From: Saturnia japonica
Taxonomy: Eukaryota; Arthropoda; Insecta; Lepidoptera; Saturniidae
Length of the DNA stretch: 64,000 nt
NCBI GenBank assembly: GCA_033032175.1
Contig: CM065324.1
Location: 248,001 to 312,000 of the forward strand
Direction of reading: 5' to 3'
The notes under the pieces were generated by a model, which worked only from the letters and a program-made list of their open reading frames with translations, had not been told where the DNA came from and made no database searches. Shown in pieces: positions 1 to 11,884 of this stretch (within the stretch, counting starts at the first letter, position 1; every line of letters begins with the position of its first letter). A program made the position numbers and the translations under genes.

Positions 1-400
1 TTTTGTGTTTCAAAATAAAACATTTTTTTTAAACGCAACGTCTCTGTCCGATTGTCCGTTACAAGTGTGCTTACGGCCCGATAACTATCTGATTTATGTG
101 AGATTTCATTTCATAGATATAATATATGGCCAAATTAATATGCGATGTTCATCCATACTAATATTATTAAATCGAAATAACTCTGTCTGTCTGTTACGTT
201 TCCACGCCTAAACCACTGAACCAATTCAGTTGAATTTTGGTACAGAGATATAGTGACACTTTTCAGAAGGACATATAGGCTACCACCATCTTTTGACGCG
301 AAAATAAAACTTGAAGGGATGAAAATTTGTTTGAAATTTATCAAATCGGGGGTATAGAAATTTATATTTATGCGTTTGGCAAAAAATAAAGAGTGTTCCA
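1..400. repeat. Dispersed repeat fragment
   Basis: From about 150 the sequence reads like a very common lepidopteran interspersed repeat: a run resembling an element tail (catactaatattattaaat) followed by ctctgtctgtctgttacg and a conserved non-coding core. Related tails recur at 7105-7135 and 8700-8735. No coding frame is convincing. The family name is not known to me and the boundaries are unclear. Confidence 0.35.
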
Positions 401-777
401 TATTTTTGAAAAATCATCCCTCAAGGCGGTACAATGTTCAATCTTTGTACCTATAGTTGCATTAAACAACTTGTAACATTGTAATGGGCCAGGTGAGAGG
501 AACTCTGAAACTATAAGAGATAGAGAAGTATGTTCCAAACAACCATCACATCGATTATAAAGGTAACAAAAACTGTTTTAAAAAAAACTTATACGCGAGC
601 CGGGAATCGTACCTAATAATTTTTAGAAAAATAAGTACCTATGTCAATTTATTACGTCGTTTAAAAATGGTGTAGGTTGTAAGGAATAAATATTTCTAGG
701 AAACCATTCTAAAGTTAAAGAAATTGCTATATTAAAAAATGTAAGTCATTTTATTGCTATAGAGATAAATATCTTAG
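401..777. other. Non-coding stretch, nothing recognised
   Basis: AT-rich sequence without a plausible open frame, repeat boundary or RNA gene. Confidence 0.4.
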
Positions 778-1290
778 CATTCCATGGATTCACCCTGCGC
801 GTGCCGAGTCCATCGTGTGGCAGAGAGAGAGAACACGAGCAGCCCTCGGGACTTGCGACCCAGGTGTAGGTTTAAGGGGCCCCCTTATGATGCATATCAG
901 CGCTCACCTTGACTGCCCGCGATACCCTCCCTACCAAGCCAGATTTGGTAAGAGCCTGCTAATGCTGCATTAGATACCCGTTCTAAAATAGAACTTACCG
1001 CAGTTCTCGTTTTAGCAAGTTATAGAGAGATTTCGCTGGAATACCTCTCGCTCCCACTACCATCGTATATAAGTTATCCGCAGAGCCGTTCTTGTTTAAC
1101 TTATTACATAGATCGTAATATTTATTAATTTTTATTGCGTGGTCTTTAGTTATATTAGTTTCCCACGGTACAGTAAGCTCTACAAGTACTATATATACGC
1201 TTGATTTCTCGAGAATAAAGAAATATGTCCGGTCTTGTATGACGAAAAACTTACATCCTCTGGGATTTTATAATGTTTTTCATATGTTTT
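778..1290 (-). repeat. Dispersed repeat, copy 1 (nuclease-like element tail)
   Basis: This segment matches 15302-15812 along its whole length with scattered mismatches and small indels. The shared blocks include the gcagccctcgggacttgcga region, the ggggcccccttatgatgca region, and then the coding tail on the minus strand. The left part (778-994) is the 3' untranslated part of the unit; the right part is the decayed coding sequence annotated separately. Two diverged copies about 14.5 kb apart point to an interspersed element, not a host gene. Confidence 0.6.
995..1290 (-). pseudogene. Decayed PD-(D/E)XK-like nuclease tail, copy 1
   Basis: Translating the minus strand gives a diverged version of the protein at 15516-15923, with the core VLVELTVPWETN, the KINKYYDLCN block and the ending VGARGIPAKSLYNLLKREL before a TAA stop at 995-997. 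The upstream part is frameshifted and cannot be read as one frame. The pattern of an Asp in a short strand, then about 14 residues later E-x-T, is what one expects of a PD-(D/E)XK fold with the Lys replaced by Thr. That is my inference from the motif; the family is unconfirmed. Clearly non-functional. Confidence 0.5.
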
Positions 1291-1570
1291 CACTAATAAA
1301 ATTACTTACTTTTTTTTTGTTTAAATGATTAGGTTCGGTTACCGACACACGTATATTTTTTTATTTTTTTTAATCTATGAATGCAGTTTTTCATATCGTT
1401 TAGAATCGATGTGACAGTTCTTATAGTTGCAGAGTGGTCCCCTCACTGACCCATTTAAACGTTACGTACTGTATACATAAGAAAAGTAACCCAGATATGT
1501 TAACATACACTAGTATAAATGTAGCTAGGAAACCTTGTGTCTATAATTAGCTGAACTGAAAGTGTCTTAC

Positions 1571-1707
1571 CCGCATCAGTTCGTAGAGTTGGTTGGGTGC
1601 GTGGGCGCGCAGCTCGAAGCTGCCCGTGCAGTAGACCCCACCAGTCCCGAGGCAGCGCTCGTACTCGTCCAGGTGGAAGAGACTCGGCATCTGGTAGTAC
1701 TGCTCAT
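1571..1707 (-). CDS. Internal host exon, probable NRF-6/acyltransferase-3 family
   Basis: A 137-bp internal exon is bounded on the minus strand by an acceptor (TTTTGTAACAG just before 1707) and a donor (GTAAGA just after 1571). It enters with a split codon, two bases of which lie in this exon, and leaves in phase 0. The 45 full codons contain MPSLFHLDEYERCLG, a GVYCTGSF block and the ending LYELMR, and are strongly G/C-biased at third positions, unlike the AT-rich surroundings. The LxDYxxCL - GxYC - LYxLM spacing recalls the N-terminal extracellular NRF domain of insect 'nose resistant to fluoxetine'-type membrane acyltransferases. The exon call is firm; the family assignment is from memory of the motif and moderate. 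Neighbouring exons were not found, so most of the flanking DNA is probably intron. Confidence 0.55.
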
Positions 1708-2943
1708 CTGTTACAAAAACAAAACTTTTATGTCCTATTTCCATGGTAACTAGTATGTCAAATTTCATTGGTATCTGTACAACCGTTTGAGCGCGGTTCA
1801 AGGATAAACATTCAAACAAACATACTTTCACATTTATAATATATTAGAGTAGTTGTTCCGTGAAGATATTTCGCATATTACAGAATATAAACAATCTAAC
1901 AGTTTTGTTAATAGATGGCGTCTCCTTCGTGTTAGTTGAAATTTTTTTTTTATTAGAAATGCAATCTTTTCTATCTATTTAAATCTTTCAACATTAATTT
2001 TAAACTATTTATCTATTTTTCCTAAACAGCAGGGAACATAAGCTTTAAAATGATTTATGAATCATCAATTTTGATAAAGAATTAACGAAGATATTATAGT
2101 GTTACCACAAAAATTTAGAGTTACTTGAGCCACAGGAAAGAAACTACCTGCGTTTTTATTAAGACGTTACATTTTATCCTGGTAAAATTTTTTGAAGCGA
2201 ATAAATCCATAGACGTGCATATAGATAACACATTTGCATACAATGTGGCCATCGAGTCGGGAGTCGGGAGTCGGGAGTCGGGAGTCGCGCTGGTCACACA
2301 GTGCAGCGGTGGACAGACTGCGAAATAAATAATTTCCAAATCATGACGTAAAACAGAGAGCGTTGATAGTGTTTACATCGAAACACAGAAAATACTTTTC
2401 GACCTCAAAGTTAATTATTACATATAGTTACGGGATATTAATAATTTGTTTATATTCTTATTTAAAAAGGAAATTTATTATAAAACATTTTAGAAGTTTC
2501 CTCTAGGCATTTCTTCTAGCAGCTTCCAGAATCATCTAGCAAAACACATCGATTTTTAACTCGAGTGTGGTAGCCAGAAAGCTGAACTCTAATTACCATG
2601 GCATCACGACTTTTAACGGAGGAGTTTTTGGCAGGATCTTGAAATGATAGATGAGTATTTAATGTATGTAATGTATGAGTAATTAGGTTATTGACCCTAT
2701 ATTATGTAATATTAGTGGCGTTTTTCGTGATATAGTTTAGATTTTGAGATCCCACAAAAACTTCCTAGAAAGTTCTAACAAGGGAGCCACCATTTTGCTA
2801 GGATACTGAATCGTCATAAGACAGGACACTCTGTATTCACTCGATAATGCGAGTAATGGGCTTCGTTATAGAGGACTAGTTGCCAAGTTAGGAAGATGAA
2901 GACATTGAACTTATTGGTAATATGCCATTCTGGTTGCATTACT
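1708..2943. other. AT-rich non-coding stretch, probably intron
   Basis: Lies immediately 5' (minus sense) of the exon ending at 1707 and starts with its acceptor. No other exon-like segment is seen. It holds the 7-bp minisatellite at 2254-2288. Confidence 0.4.
2254..2288. repeat. 7-bp minisatellite, five units
   Basis: Five tandem copies of gagtcgg, the last ending in c. Too short to encode anything; likely length-polymorphic. Confidence 0.85.
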
Positions 2944-3300
2944 ATAAATTCTAGAGATCACCCTAACGTCGAAATCAGACCAGCGACTCTTTAATCGTAG
3001 ACTATTTTCTATTTGATATTTACAGTATTCATAAACAATGAGAATTATCTACATCACTTGCTGTCACTTTTCGTTGAGTGACAATGTCAATATTTTGAGG
3101 GGTCTAAGTTCAATGGAACTGGTCAGGTTAGGATTCGCAGTATTAATTTATTTTATATATTATATTAGTAACAGATATTATAGATAAATTTTAGCTTTCT
3201 GCACTCCTTCTGCATATAAACTTTACCCATGCCAAATCTCAGTCTTCCATGCACGCAATACGCATAAAACGGTATCGAAAGCTTTTGTTTCACGTATTAG
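2944..3300 (+). repeat. Dispersed repeat family R350, copy 1
   Basis: Shares a core with 16263-16600 (reverse orientation) and 37530-37710. Shared blocks include gtcgaaatcagaccagcgac, a gtgacaatgtcaatat stretch, the ttagctttctgcactccttc block and the end with cacgcaatacgc. There is no coding capacity. It behaves like a non-autonomous element of about 350 bp, but I found no terminal inverted repeat or target duplication. Confidence 0.6.
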
Positions 3301-4379
3301 TATATTGATTATGATATTATTTTATCATAATTTTGATAGCGGGGTCCTATTATGAATACTTAAGCAAGTTTATGAAGCGGGGCTGGGCGAGCACCGCGCG
3401 CGCCGTGGATATCGAGGGCGCTCGCTTACACAACCGAACGATGTGGTTCCAACACTGCACAGACTGAACCACCGCGACACAGTACCGGTTCAACGACCGA
3501 TATACTCATATCGATTTAATACGTTGTCTTGCTTTAATTCTCTTAGCATTCACTTTCGAGCCCTTCAAACCTAATCCTCTGCCTTTACTTAGATATCACT
3601 TAGCAGCAAAGTCTCACTTAACAACGTCAATTGAACGTTTCATTTTTATTCATACAATTAGGTCAGGCAGACTTTCTTCTGTCGCCTTTCTATTATTCAA
3701 CAACTCGATTACAGCGCTATGAATCTCGATTTTTATAAATGAAAACATTTCCAAGACCCTAGAGAACAAAACAAAATAACAATTAAGCATAACCATCACT
3801 TTGAGTTTGAAAAAATCCAATAAAAGCGATTTCAGTTTTTCCACAATTTTCCAATTCTTTCCCTAAAAACCTTATTCAGCCTATTACTAATAATGCTACT
3901 AATAAAATGAATTAGCCAAATCGGTCGAGCCGTTCTCAGTGATCCACTTACAAACGAACAACATTTAATTTTTATTTTTATAGAGGATACTCGTAGAAAA
4001 TAACCAGTAACTGGCACCTCTAGCGTAAACGCAAAGAAAATTCAATTTGCAATACAGACAAGGAAAAGTTCTACCACATACGATGAACACAAACTTATAA
4101 TTCTTTGTTTAGAACAGAAGCGCCTCGCGTGACGGCGCAGCGGAGCGGTGTATGACTCAACGAACAAAGACTATGTCAGTGATCTTCAAAGCTGATAAGT
4201 AAATATTTAGGAAATAATTTCTAAATTATTAAGTACTAGAATTATAGCAAATCTGAAGAAAACTCTGATGTGTGCACACGTTAGCAGCACGATCTAAAGA
4301 ACTCTAAACTTTGTGGGGATGTTCTTTAGGGTTCCAAATATGAATGTTTTAATAATATAATAAATGTTTTATTCATAAA
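3301..4379. other. Non-coding stretch with short CpG-rich patches
   Basis: Mostly AT-rich. CpG-rich patches occur at about 3370-3500 and 4120-4160, but neither gives an open frame with splice sites that I would defend. Confidence 0.35.
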
Positions 4380-4428
4380 CTAGCTGTACCCGCGGCTCTG
4401 CGCGCGTTAACTACAGGATTATTGTTTA

Positions 4429-4925
4429 CTAGCTGCGCCCGTGACTTCGCTCACGTGGACTACGGAAAGCCCGCGCGAATTTGCTCCTCCGCTCCCGGCT
4501 ATTTTAAAGACAAAAATGCTTTTTGTGGGTGTTCCTTAGAAGATGGATGTATACTCTTCCAGACGTTTTAATGCTTACAATTATGTAGTACATTAATTTA
4601 CTATATCTGTTATGGTTTACTCAGCATAAGCCATTTAAACGCCCGAATTGATTCACCATGACCAGTTTTTTTTATTTGTACGGAACCCTAATTCTTTTTC
4701 TAAAATAAAAATAGCCTAAGTTACTCTCTACATCATCAGCTATCTATCAGTGAAAGTCCCGTCAAAATCGGTCCAACCGTTTCGGAGATTACCCGGAACA
4801 AACAGACAGACTGACAAAAATTTTCAAAATGGGCTTTATGTTATTGGTATCGTATATACTTTCCTATGCATTTAGTAAAAAACTGTTATTTTAACATTAC
4901 AAACAGACGATTCAATTTTATTAAT
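4429..4925 (-). mobile_element. Non-autonomous Helitron-like element, copy A
   Basis: About 500 bp, collinear in reverse with 19675-20171. On the minus strand it ends in a GC-rich hairpin-prone segment followed by CTAG (4429-4432), the typical Helitron 3' end. Shared inner blocks include the gattacccggaacaaacag region, ccatttaaacgcccgaattg and gtgggtgttccttagaagat. It has no genes and would depend on a Helitron Rep-helicase in trans. A second truncated end of the same kind with CTAG lies at 4380-4383. It resembles the Lep1-type Helitron-like repeats described in Lepidoptera; that name is tentative. Confidence 0.6.
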
Positions 4926-5689
4926 TGTATAGAAAGAACCAAGTTACTAATGAGTAATACAAAAAGAATGATCGAAATCTATCCAGTTGTCTTTGCATGA
5001 CGCGCGTACAACGGCTAACCTCAATCATATTATTTACTAGCTGTGCCCCTCGGTTTCCCCCGAGTTTTTATCCAACAAATACCGCGCCGCCAACGCGACG
5101 GACCCGTGTAATCATAATTGTTATCACTTCTCGCAAGTACAAATTATTTTAATTTTTCATTTTCTCCTAAACTATGTGTCCTAATTACATACTATAAAAA
5201 GAAAAATTTAAATTGTCTTTATGATGAAATAACTTTGGTTTGTAAGGATTAATATAATAAGCCTAAAAATAAAGCTCAAAATCAATTTTTAATCTTCAAC
5301 ATAAAAACACGCAAAATACCTTATTGTGGCTTATGCTATTAAGAAATAGGCATATATTACCGGAGACTTTTGTTAGATATACTAAAGAACAATATTTTTG
5401 TAGAATATTATATTTACGTATCACTAACCATTACACCAGCGCATGCGGATAAAGCCGTTCGGGAACACTTTCACTTCGACTTATTTAAACAAAAATCAAT
5501 ATTTAAGGCTAGCTCTGAGAGGTTTAGCTTAGTTCCAGATAGCCTATATTATTCTTCGTGAATCTGGCTATGATATACATAAAGAATTTTTCGAATCCGA
5601 CTGCTACCCGTTGTCCAGAGATTACCATGTTTAAACAAACAAATAAAAAAACTCGTCCGCTATACTAAATTATTAATAGTATAGATAGA
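4926..5689. other. Non-coding stretch with one Helitron-like end
   Basis: A truncated Helitron-like 3' end on the minus strand (CTAG at 5037-5040 followed by ctgtgcccctcgg) is the only recognisable item. The rest is AT-rich DNA with no coding sequence. Confidence 0.35.
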
Positions 5690-5850
5690 TATACACGGAC
5701 TGACCTCGGAACACGACAACCCAAAAGAAAATCATACATGTGTTTAACACTATCTAGGGGTAGGCCACCCCGCTATATTACTGTATATACACTGACTAAT
5801 CTCTGAACACGATAAATCAAAAGAAAATTATAGTTGTTTTTTTTCTTTCT
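5690..5850. repeat. Units of the 108-bp repeat family
   Basis: One and a half diverged units related to the tandem array at 7976-8200. Shared words are ccaccccgctatatta, the atacac-gactga block and cacgataaatcaaaagaaaa. Confidence 0.5.
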
Positions 5851-6822
5851 CAGTGACTATACTGTTAGTCTAAGGGGCTCTAAAGAAATAGATCCAGGCG
5901 AAAGCGTGAGCAACATATGCACAAAGGTGCCAAAGTGGCCGGACGTCGGCTTGGGCTGTTACCGCGATTGTGAAAAGGTCGCGAACTGACTAATTCCCTA
6001 TCTGTAGAAAATTTGAGCTAAACTAACACATACATATAACATGTCCCTGCCACTAGGAGAAAGGAATGAACATGTGTATATGTATTTAGTATCCTGGAAA
6101 CATGATCGAAAGTAACTATCGTAAAAAAAGAAGAAAAAAAGGTCCCTTACAGGATCTATGTACTTATGTGGTGTGCACGTATGTATGTACATATTGTGTG
6201 TAATGAGGTGTGTGGGTAGCTACGTGATTGCAAGTGCAGTGTCACCAGTATCGCGCGAGCGGCTGCATGACTCAAGGGTTCTACACCGAGGGAACGGACC
6301 TAAGCTTGAGTTGACGTAAGAGAGGGAGGATGTGACGGGTTTGCGGGAGCGAAATTAGCCGCCCATCCCCTGCGGAGGGAACGGTGGTTTCGCGGGCGTG
6401 GGCGCGAGCACGCTTTGTTTGGAGAGACGGTGGAGTAGTATTTGTTTATTTCCTCGATCTTATAAACGGGATCGGTGAAGATATTCGCGACCGGAGTTGT
6501 TCGCGTGGGATGTTCGGTTTTGGGGTTTAAGTCGCGGCAGCTTTCACCAACAGATTCACGTGATTCGAAGCAGTGTCGAAGTACGATCGCGTAAGATATT
6601 CAATTTACGATTCGACCAATGTACCAAGGGGCTTTGTTAATTTTACGTAAGAATCGGGTTTAGAGGATTTGGAATTTATTAATGTTGATCTTTGACGTAT
6701 GTGCGAATGTAGCGCAGCTTATATGTCATGATAGGATGGACATATGTTTTGTATAATGTAAGCTTATGTCTCAGGAACATTTTTCTTAGTATCAAGGGTT
6801 GCAGTCTATGTGTATTGTAAAT
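5851..6822. other. Non-coding stretch with CpG-rich block (6220-6600)
   Basis: The segment 6220-6600 is much richer in CpG than its surroundings. It contains a TATAAA word near 6460 and a GTAAGA word near 6592 that could be a plus-strand splice donor. There is no open frame. It could be the promoter and 5' untranslated exon of a host gene, but nothing downstream confirms transcription. Confidence 0.3.
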
Positions 6823-7965
6823 CACCCTTATTTTTTACAACACGAAACACTATTATTTCTTCCTAAAAGCATAAATATGAATTTTCATATCCCTAAATTT
6901 AGAAATAGTGGGTTCCGCATACAATCTTTCATCCCCTATTTCACCTATTAAAGTTTTATTTTCACGACATAGGGTAAGCCAATGTCTTTCTTTAAGGTCC
7001 AATATATCTCTATATCAAAATTCATCAAATTTGGTTTGATACGTTCTTCGTACAAACCTTCATCGTCTATTTCAGGGCGTGAAATGCAACAGACAGGACA
7101 GACAGAGTTACTTTCGCATTTATAATATTAGTATGGATTATTCATTTCATTATGCTGTCGTTCTCTATGGTGTCAGTAAATTACCCAATAGCAGAATAAC
7201 GACAACAGTTTATAATAATAATTTTTTGAAATTAATTCTCTCTCTCTCTCTCTCTCTCTCTACACCTCTTTGTTTTCTATAACAGGGATTTTTATATTGT
7301 TAACACAAATCTGAAAAGTGATTAAAAGACGGTAAATTTTTTGGAGAGATCGGCCTTTTAGACCTCGATTTATTGTGAATCGATATATCAGAGTTAGATT
7401 CGAATCGATCTTTTTCGGAATGAATTGCCTAGCAGCGATGCGGCACTCGACTTGCTTGCGTGATTATATCCAACTTAGGGTGACCACTTATTAATATGAT
7501 TTATTACATAAATGTGTAGTCAACTCATATTGGAAAGTTCCAAATTCTCTGAAACTGTACATTTTTTAACTTTATGTAAACTTTCAATAATCATCATTTT
7601 ACAAACCAGTTTCAAAGTGTCAGCCAATACAACTGAAGAGCTATTTTATAGCATTTTTATCGAACAAATGTTCGACGTGATTTTTAAAATTGATATAACT
7701 TTTTTATTTATGAACTCATTGAAGTAAAACCACACTAAATGTTAAGTCAACCTTACCAAAATATATTAGTTGAAACCGTTTCCAAATCAATTAAGCTGTT
7801 TCTGAGATTACTGCGCACAAACGTTGGCAAACAGACAAACACAAAAATTCTAACAATCATTGTTTTGGGTACTCTTGCGTTGATAGAGACCCCCAATAAT
7901 AGTTTTTCTCATATATCTTCTATGTACAGACATCGATCAGTTACGTTTTTATTATATGTATAGAT
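6823..7965 (+). repeat. Large direct repeat, copy 1
   Basis: Collinear with 8205-9690 over its length: the cctaaaag-cataaatatgaat start, the tgcaacagacaggacagac block, the ttataatattagtatggatt block, an aactgaagagctattttata block and the end gatcagttacgtttttatta. It differs by substitutions and indels; copy 2 is longer. The TC run at 7238-7260 lies within it. Its short open frames are not conserved between the copies, so it is non-coding. Confidence 0.7.
7238..7260. repeat. (TC)n microsatellite
   Basis: A run of about eleven TC dinucleotides inside the direct repeat; the second copy has only a short remnant at about 8892-8900. Confidence 0.8.
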
Positions 7966-7975
7966 AGATGTAGAT

Positions 7976-8200
7976 ATGGTGGTCGCGATTCATACCACCC
8001 CACTATATTATTGCATATACACCGACTGATCTCTGAACACGATGAACCAAAAGAAACTCATAGTTGGGTTTATCGCTATTTGTATGGTGGTCGCGATACC
8101 TACCACCCCTCTATATTATTGCATAAACACAGACTGATCTCTAAACACGACAAATCAATAGAAAATCATAGATGGATTTATCACTGTATGCGTATGGTAT
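7976..8200 (+). repeat. 108-bp tandem repeat, two full units
   Basis: Two consecutive units start with atggtggtcgcgat at 7976 and 8084, and a third start appears at 8194, giving a period of 108-110 bp. Each contains accacccc-ctatattattgcata, gactgatctct-aacacga and a gggtttatc-ct block. Single units occur at 5690-5850, 30355-30425 (reverse) and 32420-32475. The array sits exactly between the two copies of the large direct repeat. Confidence 0.7.
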
Positions 8201-8204
8201 TGTA

Positions 8205-9690
8205 AATCATCCCTTATTGTACCACCCTGCCGATTCATTTTTCAAAAACGCGAAACCCTTTTATTTCTTCCTAAAATCATAAATATGAATTTCCATATCC
8301 CTAAATTGAGAAATAGTGGGTTCTTCATACAATCTTTCATCCCCTATTTGACCCCTTCATGTTTATCTTTGCGCCATAAGGTACCCTATGTCCGTCTCCA
8401 ATGTCCAATATATCTCTATTCATCAAAATTGGTTTAACGGGTTCTTCGTACAAACCTTCATCCCCTATTTTACCCATTAAAGTTTTATTTTCACCACATA
8501 AGGAAGCCAAAGTCTTTCTCCAAATTCCTACATATCTCTATATCAAAATTCATCAAAATTAGGTTCTGTATTCGAACTTTCAACCCCCATTTCACCCCTT
8601 CTAATTTTATTTCCAAAAGTAGCCAATGACCTTTCTCAACCAAAATTCTTCAAAATTTGTTCAGCGGTCTAGGCTTGAAAATGCAACAGATAGGACAGAA
8701 AGAATTACTTTCGCATTTATAATATTAGTAGGTATGGATTATTCAATTCATTATGCAGTAATTTTCTATAGTGTCATTTACAAATTAAAATACTAACAAT
8801 AAATTATTACCCAACACCAAATTAACGAAAACAGTTTATAATAATTAATTTTTGAAATGAATTCTCTTTCACTATATACCTGTAATAAATTCTCTCTCTC
8901 TATACCTTTCTATGTTTCTCTATAATAACTGATATTTTAGTAAGGTAAAAATTACAAAAGATCGACTGTTGTGGTTCCCTTTTAATTTTCTATTTTAGGG
9001 ATTTTTATATTGTTAATACAAATGCGAAAGTGAATCGAAAAAAAATCAATTTTTGAGAGATCGATCTTTTAGACATCGATTTTTTTGGGATTCGATTCAT
9101 AAGAGTTCGATTCGAATCAATCATTTTCGAAATGAATTGCCATCCCTAGCAGCGGCGCAGCTATATTCAACTGACAATATCCAGCCTATGCAGACCCCCT
9201 TTTAATATGATTTAACACATAGATCTGAGGTCAACTTATATTGGAAATATTTATTTTATTAAACTCTTAATTTTTTAACTTTATGAAAGGTTTCGATCAT
9301 CATCGTTAGACAAACCATAATATAAAGATAGCTAAAATTTCAGTCAATTCAACTGAAGAGCTATTTTATAACATTTTTATCAAAAAAATGTTCGACGTGA
9401 TTTTTTAATTTGATATAACTTTTTTATTTATGAACTTATTGAAGTAAAACAAACACTAAATGTTAAGTGAACCTTACCAGAATATATTAGTGAAAACCGT
9501 TTCCAAATCCGTTATGCCGTTTCTGAGATTAGCGCGCACAAAAGTTGGCAAACAGTCAAACAGACAAAAATTCTAACAATCATTGTTTTGGGTTCTCCTG
9601 CGTTTATAGAGACCCCCAATAATAGTTTTTCTCATATATCTTCTATGTACAGACATCGATCAGTTACGTTTTTATTATATGTATAGATAA
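8205..9690 (+). repeat. Large direct repeat, copy 2
   Basis: Second copy of the block at 6823-7965, about 340 bp longer. The extra sequence lies mainly at 8380-8660 (additional copies of the ccctatttnaccc / tatctctat motif) and around 8870-8990. It ends with the same terminal sequence, gatcagttacgtttttatta. Confidence 0.7.
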
Positions 9691-9894
9691 AGAAGATATC
9701 ACGTTTTCGACTAACGCTTATTAATAACCATAAACATCTATAACTAATAATTACAGTAATTAATTAGTAAGTAAATTAAACGATAACTCCCTTTCTATAA
9801 TACTTATATTTATTAAAAAGTAATGTCGTTTTTTAATATGAAATTCTAACTTAATTGTGCTTAGTGGCGATTTGTTCAGAGAGAGCAACTGCCT

Positions 9895-10165
9895 TTTCAG
9901 TTTTAACAAACCATCACGCCTGTATACCCCGAAGGGTTAGGCAGAGGTGTACTAATGTAAACCTACAGTTCACCGAGTATATTTTTAGCTCCCATGCAAT
10001 AGGGGGCGAGCCTATTGCTATTAATCGGACACGAAATCAAACTCCGAGCTGCTACTAAGAATTACATAGGAAAAACCCAATAACACTTTGCTCGACCTGG
10101 GATTTGAACCCAGGACCTGGCTCATAACAGTCGCGCTTACGACCACTAGGCTAACGAGGCAGTTA
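9895..10165 (-). mobile_element. tRNA-derived SINE, copy 1
   Basis: On the minus strand it begins with a tRNA-like head: A box TAGCCTAGTGG near 10155 and B box GGTTCAAATCC near 10105. A family-specific body follows (GTCGAGCAAAGTGTTATTGG, then AGCAGCTCGGAGTTTG, then ATAGGCTCGCCCCCTA and CTGCCTAACCCTTCGGGG). The same head and body occur on the plus strand at 63046-63310. Transcription would be by RNA polymerase III from the internal promoter, and mobilisation would need a LINE partner. Confidence 0.8.
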
Positions 10166-11850
10166 CCTTTAAAGGCGATTAAAAAATGCTTCTGTAATAT
10201 GCCGCTGACGCAATAACTTGCATGTAGTGGATTTATTAGCTCTGTTTTCTTCGGACAGATTACGCGGGAACTAAACTGTTTGATAGCTTCTCGATCGTCT
10301 GACACGGATTTGCTTTCACTTCCGCCCTTAACATGTCATTGTCTAAAGTTGGAATTAGAAAACAACCTTTGGCATTTACGAAAGTCTAATGAATTTGGAT
10401 ATATATCGGAAATGTTTTTGGTAGCAACTGTTGCGTTACTACCCTTGTGACACTTAAAAAGAATACAATATGTACTGAATATGTACTACTTTTGGTATTT
10501 GACCTTTAATTGCAACAAAAAAAATTGGTTTTATTTACGAATAAACAAGTACACTGTGAGCTTTTAAATGACAATCAAATATCGAGATGCGCAGAAACGA
10601 TATTACTTTTCGGTCCCCTTTATATTTTGATTGGGTATGTTAGCTTTCTTTCCGGGAATCAGTAAGAATAATAATCACTTCGAATTTTAAGTATTTACTT
10701 TAGAAATTAATTAATACAATCATGAATCAACTAAAGAGTCTACACACTTTGAGTACCAACCATTAAAACTTTTGAGTACAAGGGTTTAAGGAAAACTAGT
10801 TTATTAGCCTATTAGATTAATAAATTGAGATCCAAATGGGACCCTTGTAGCCTATTTGTCTCTATTTATAATGAAGCAGGCGTTTAAAAAAAACTCAAAG
10901 GCCTTTAAAGCAACTTCTGATAATAGGTTTGTTATCCTTGTTACGTTTTGTTTTAGATACAAGGTTTCCAAATAGGAGAAAATCTTTCATTTCGTTTTTT
11001 TGCGAGGTTGATTTTATTGTCATTAAAATATGTATAAATTTCCAAGGTTTAGTTTTTTACCAGTTCATTAAAATAAGTAAATTTATCTTCCAATTACGCT
11101 GAAGTTATGTGAGCTTCGGCATTTAATCAATCACAGTCAAGACGTGACTTCTCAATAATTTTTTCTCGTTTTGTATGAGACACGGTTTTCCAGAAATTTT
11201 CGCTTCGAGAAGTCTACCGGAATTCCCACTTACCAGCAGGTAAGTCGTAAGCGTAGTAACTTTGTCCAGCTTGAGTGAAAAACACAAGTAGACAAACTAA
11301 CTTACCGAGTCCTAAACCAAAGTTAATCAAGTTCTTAACAATGTTCATTTATTTCATTTGATCATATATTATATTAGTACACATAGGAAATAGGACAATA
11401 GTATTTCTTAAAACGTGACAATTATTCATCTGGAACAATACAAATATCTTATACCTTGAACATTTAATTTCACCCCTAAGTTTCTCTTAAAACACCTAAT
11501 TTCCTGTAGATTTAGTTATATTTGTGAATAATAGTAAATATATAATAAGAAGTTATAATGTTTTCATTGTAACTAATCTTCATCACTATAGCAAAAAATA
11601 ATAAATTAATTATTTAGCATTCTCATTAGCAATGTCGAAAGCGGAACAGGAGCGGGGTCGTCACGATTTCTGACGGTCATGTACCTACCGGTTTCAAAAT
11701 TACGAAATATTTTATACCGAAAATCTCTTGTTAGAAGTGTATAAAAATATTCCAATGTCCATTCTAGTGTGGAGCCATATATTTTGTAGAAATATATTTG
11801 TATTAACACATAAATATGGCTTTGCCTTACTCTCCTCCCGGCTCTGTGCT
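10166..11850. other. Non-coding stretch, nothing recognised
   Basis: AT-rich DNA with only chance open frames. I see no exon, repeat boundary or RNA gene that I can support. Confidence 0.4.
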
Positions 11851-11884
11851 GCCCCCCCCCCCCCCCCCCCCCCGCCCCCGCCCC
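11851..11884. repeat. Poly-C run
   Basis: A homopolymer of more than 20 C interrupted near its end by G (cccgcccccgcccccg). The proline- or glycine-rich frames through it are artefacts of the run. Confidence 0.85.

Noticed and set aside
10080..10165. Functional tRNA gene
   Set aside because: A and B boxes are present but acceptor and anticodon stems do not pair, and the same head plus body recurs at 63046; it is a SINE.
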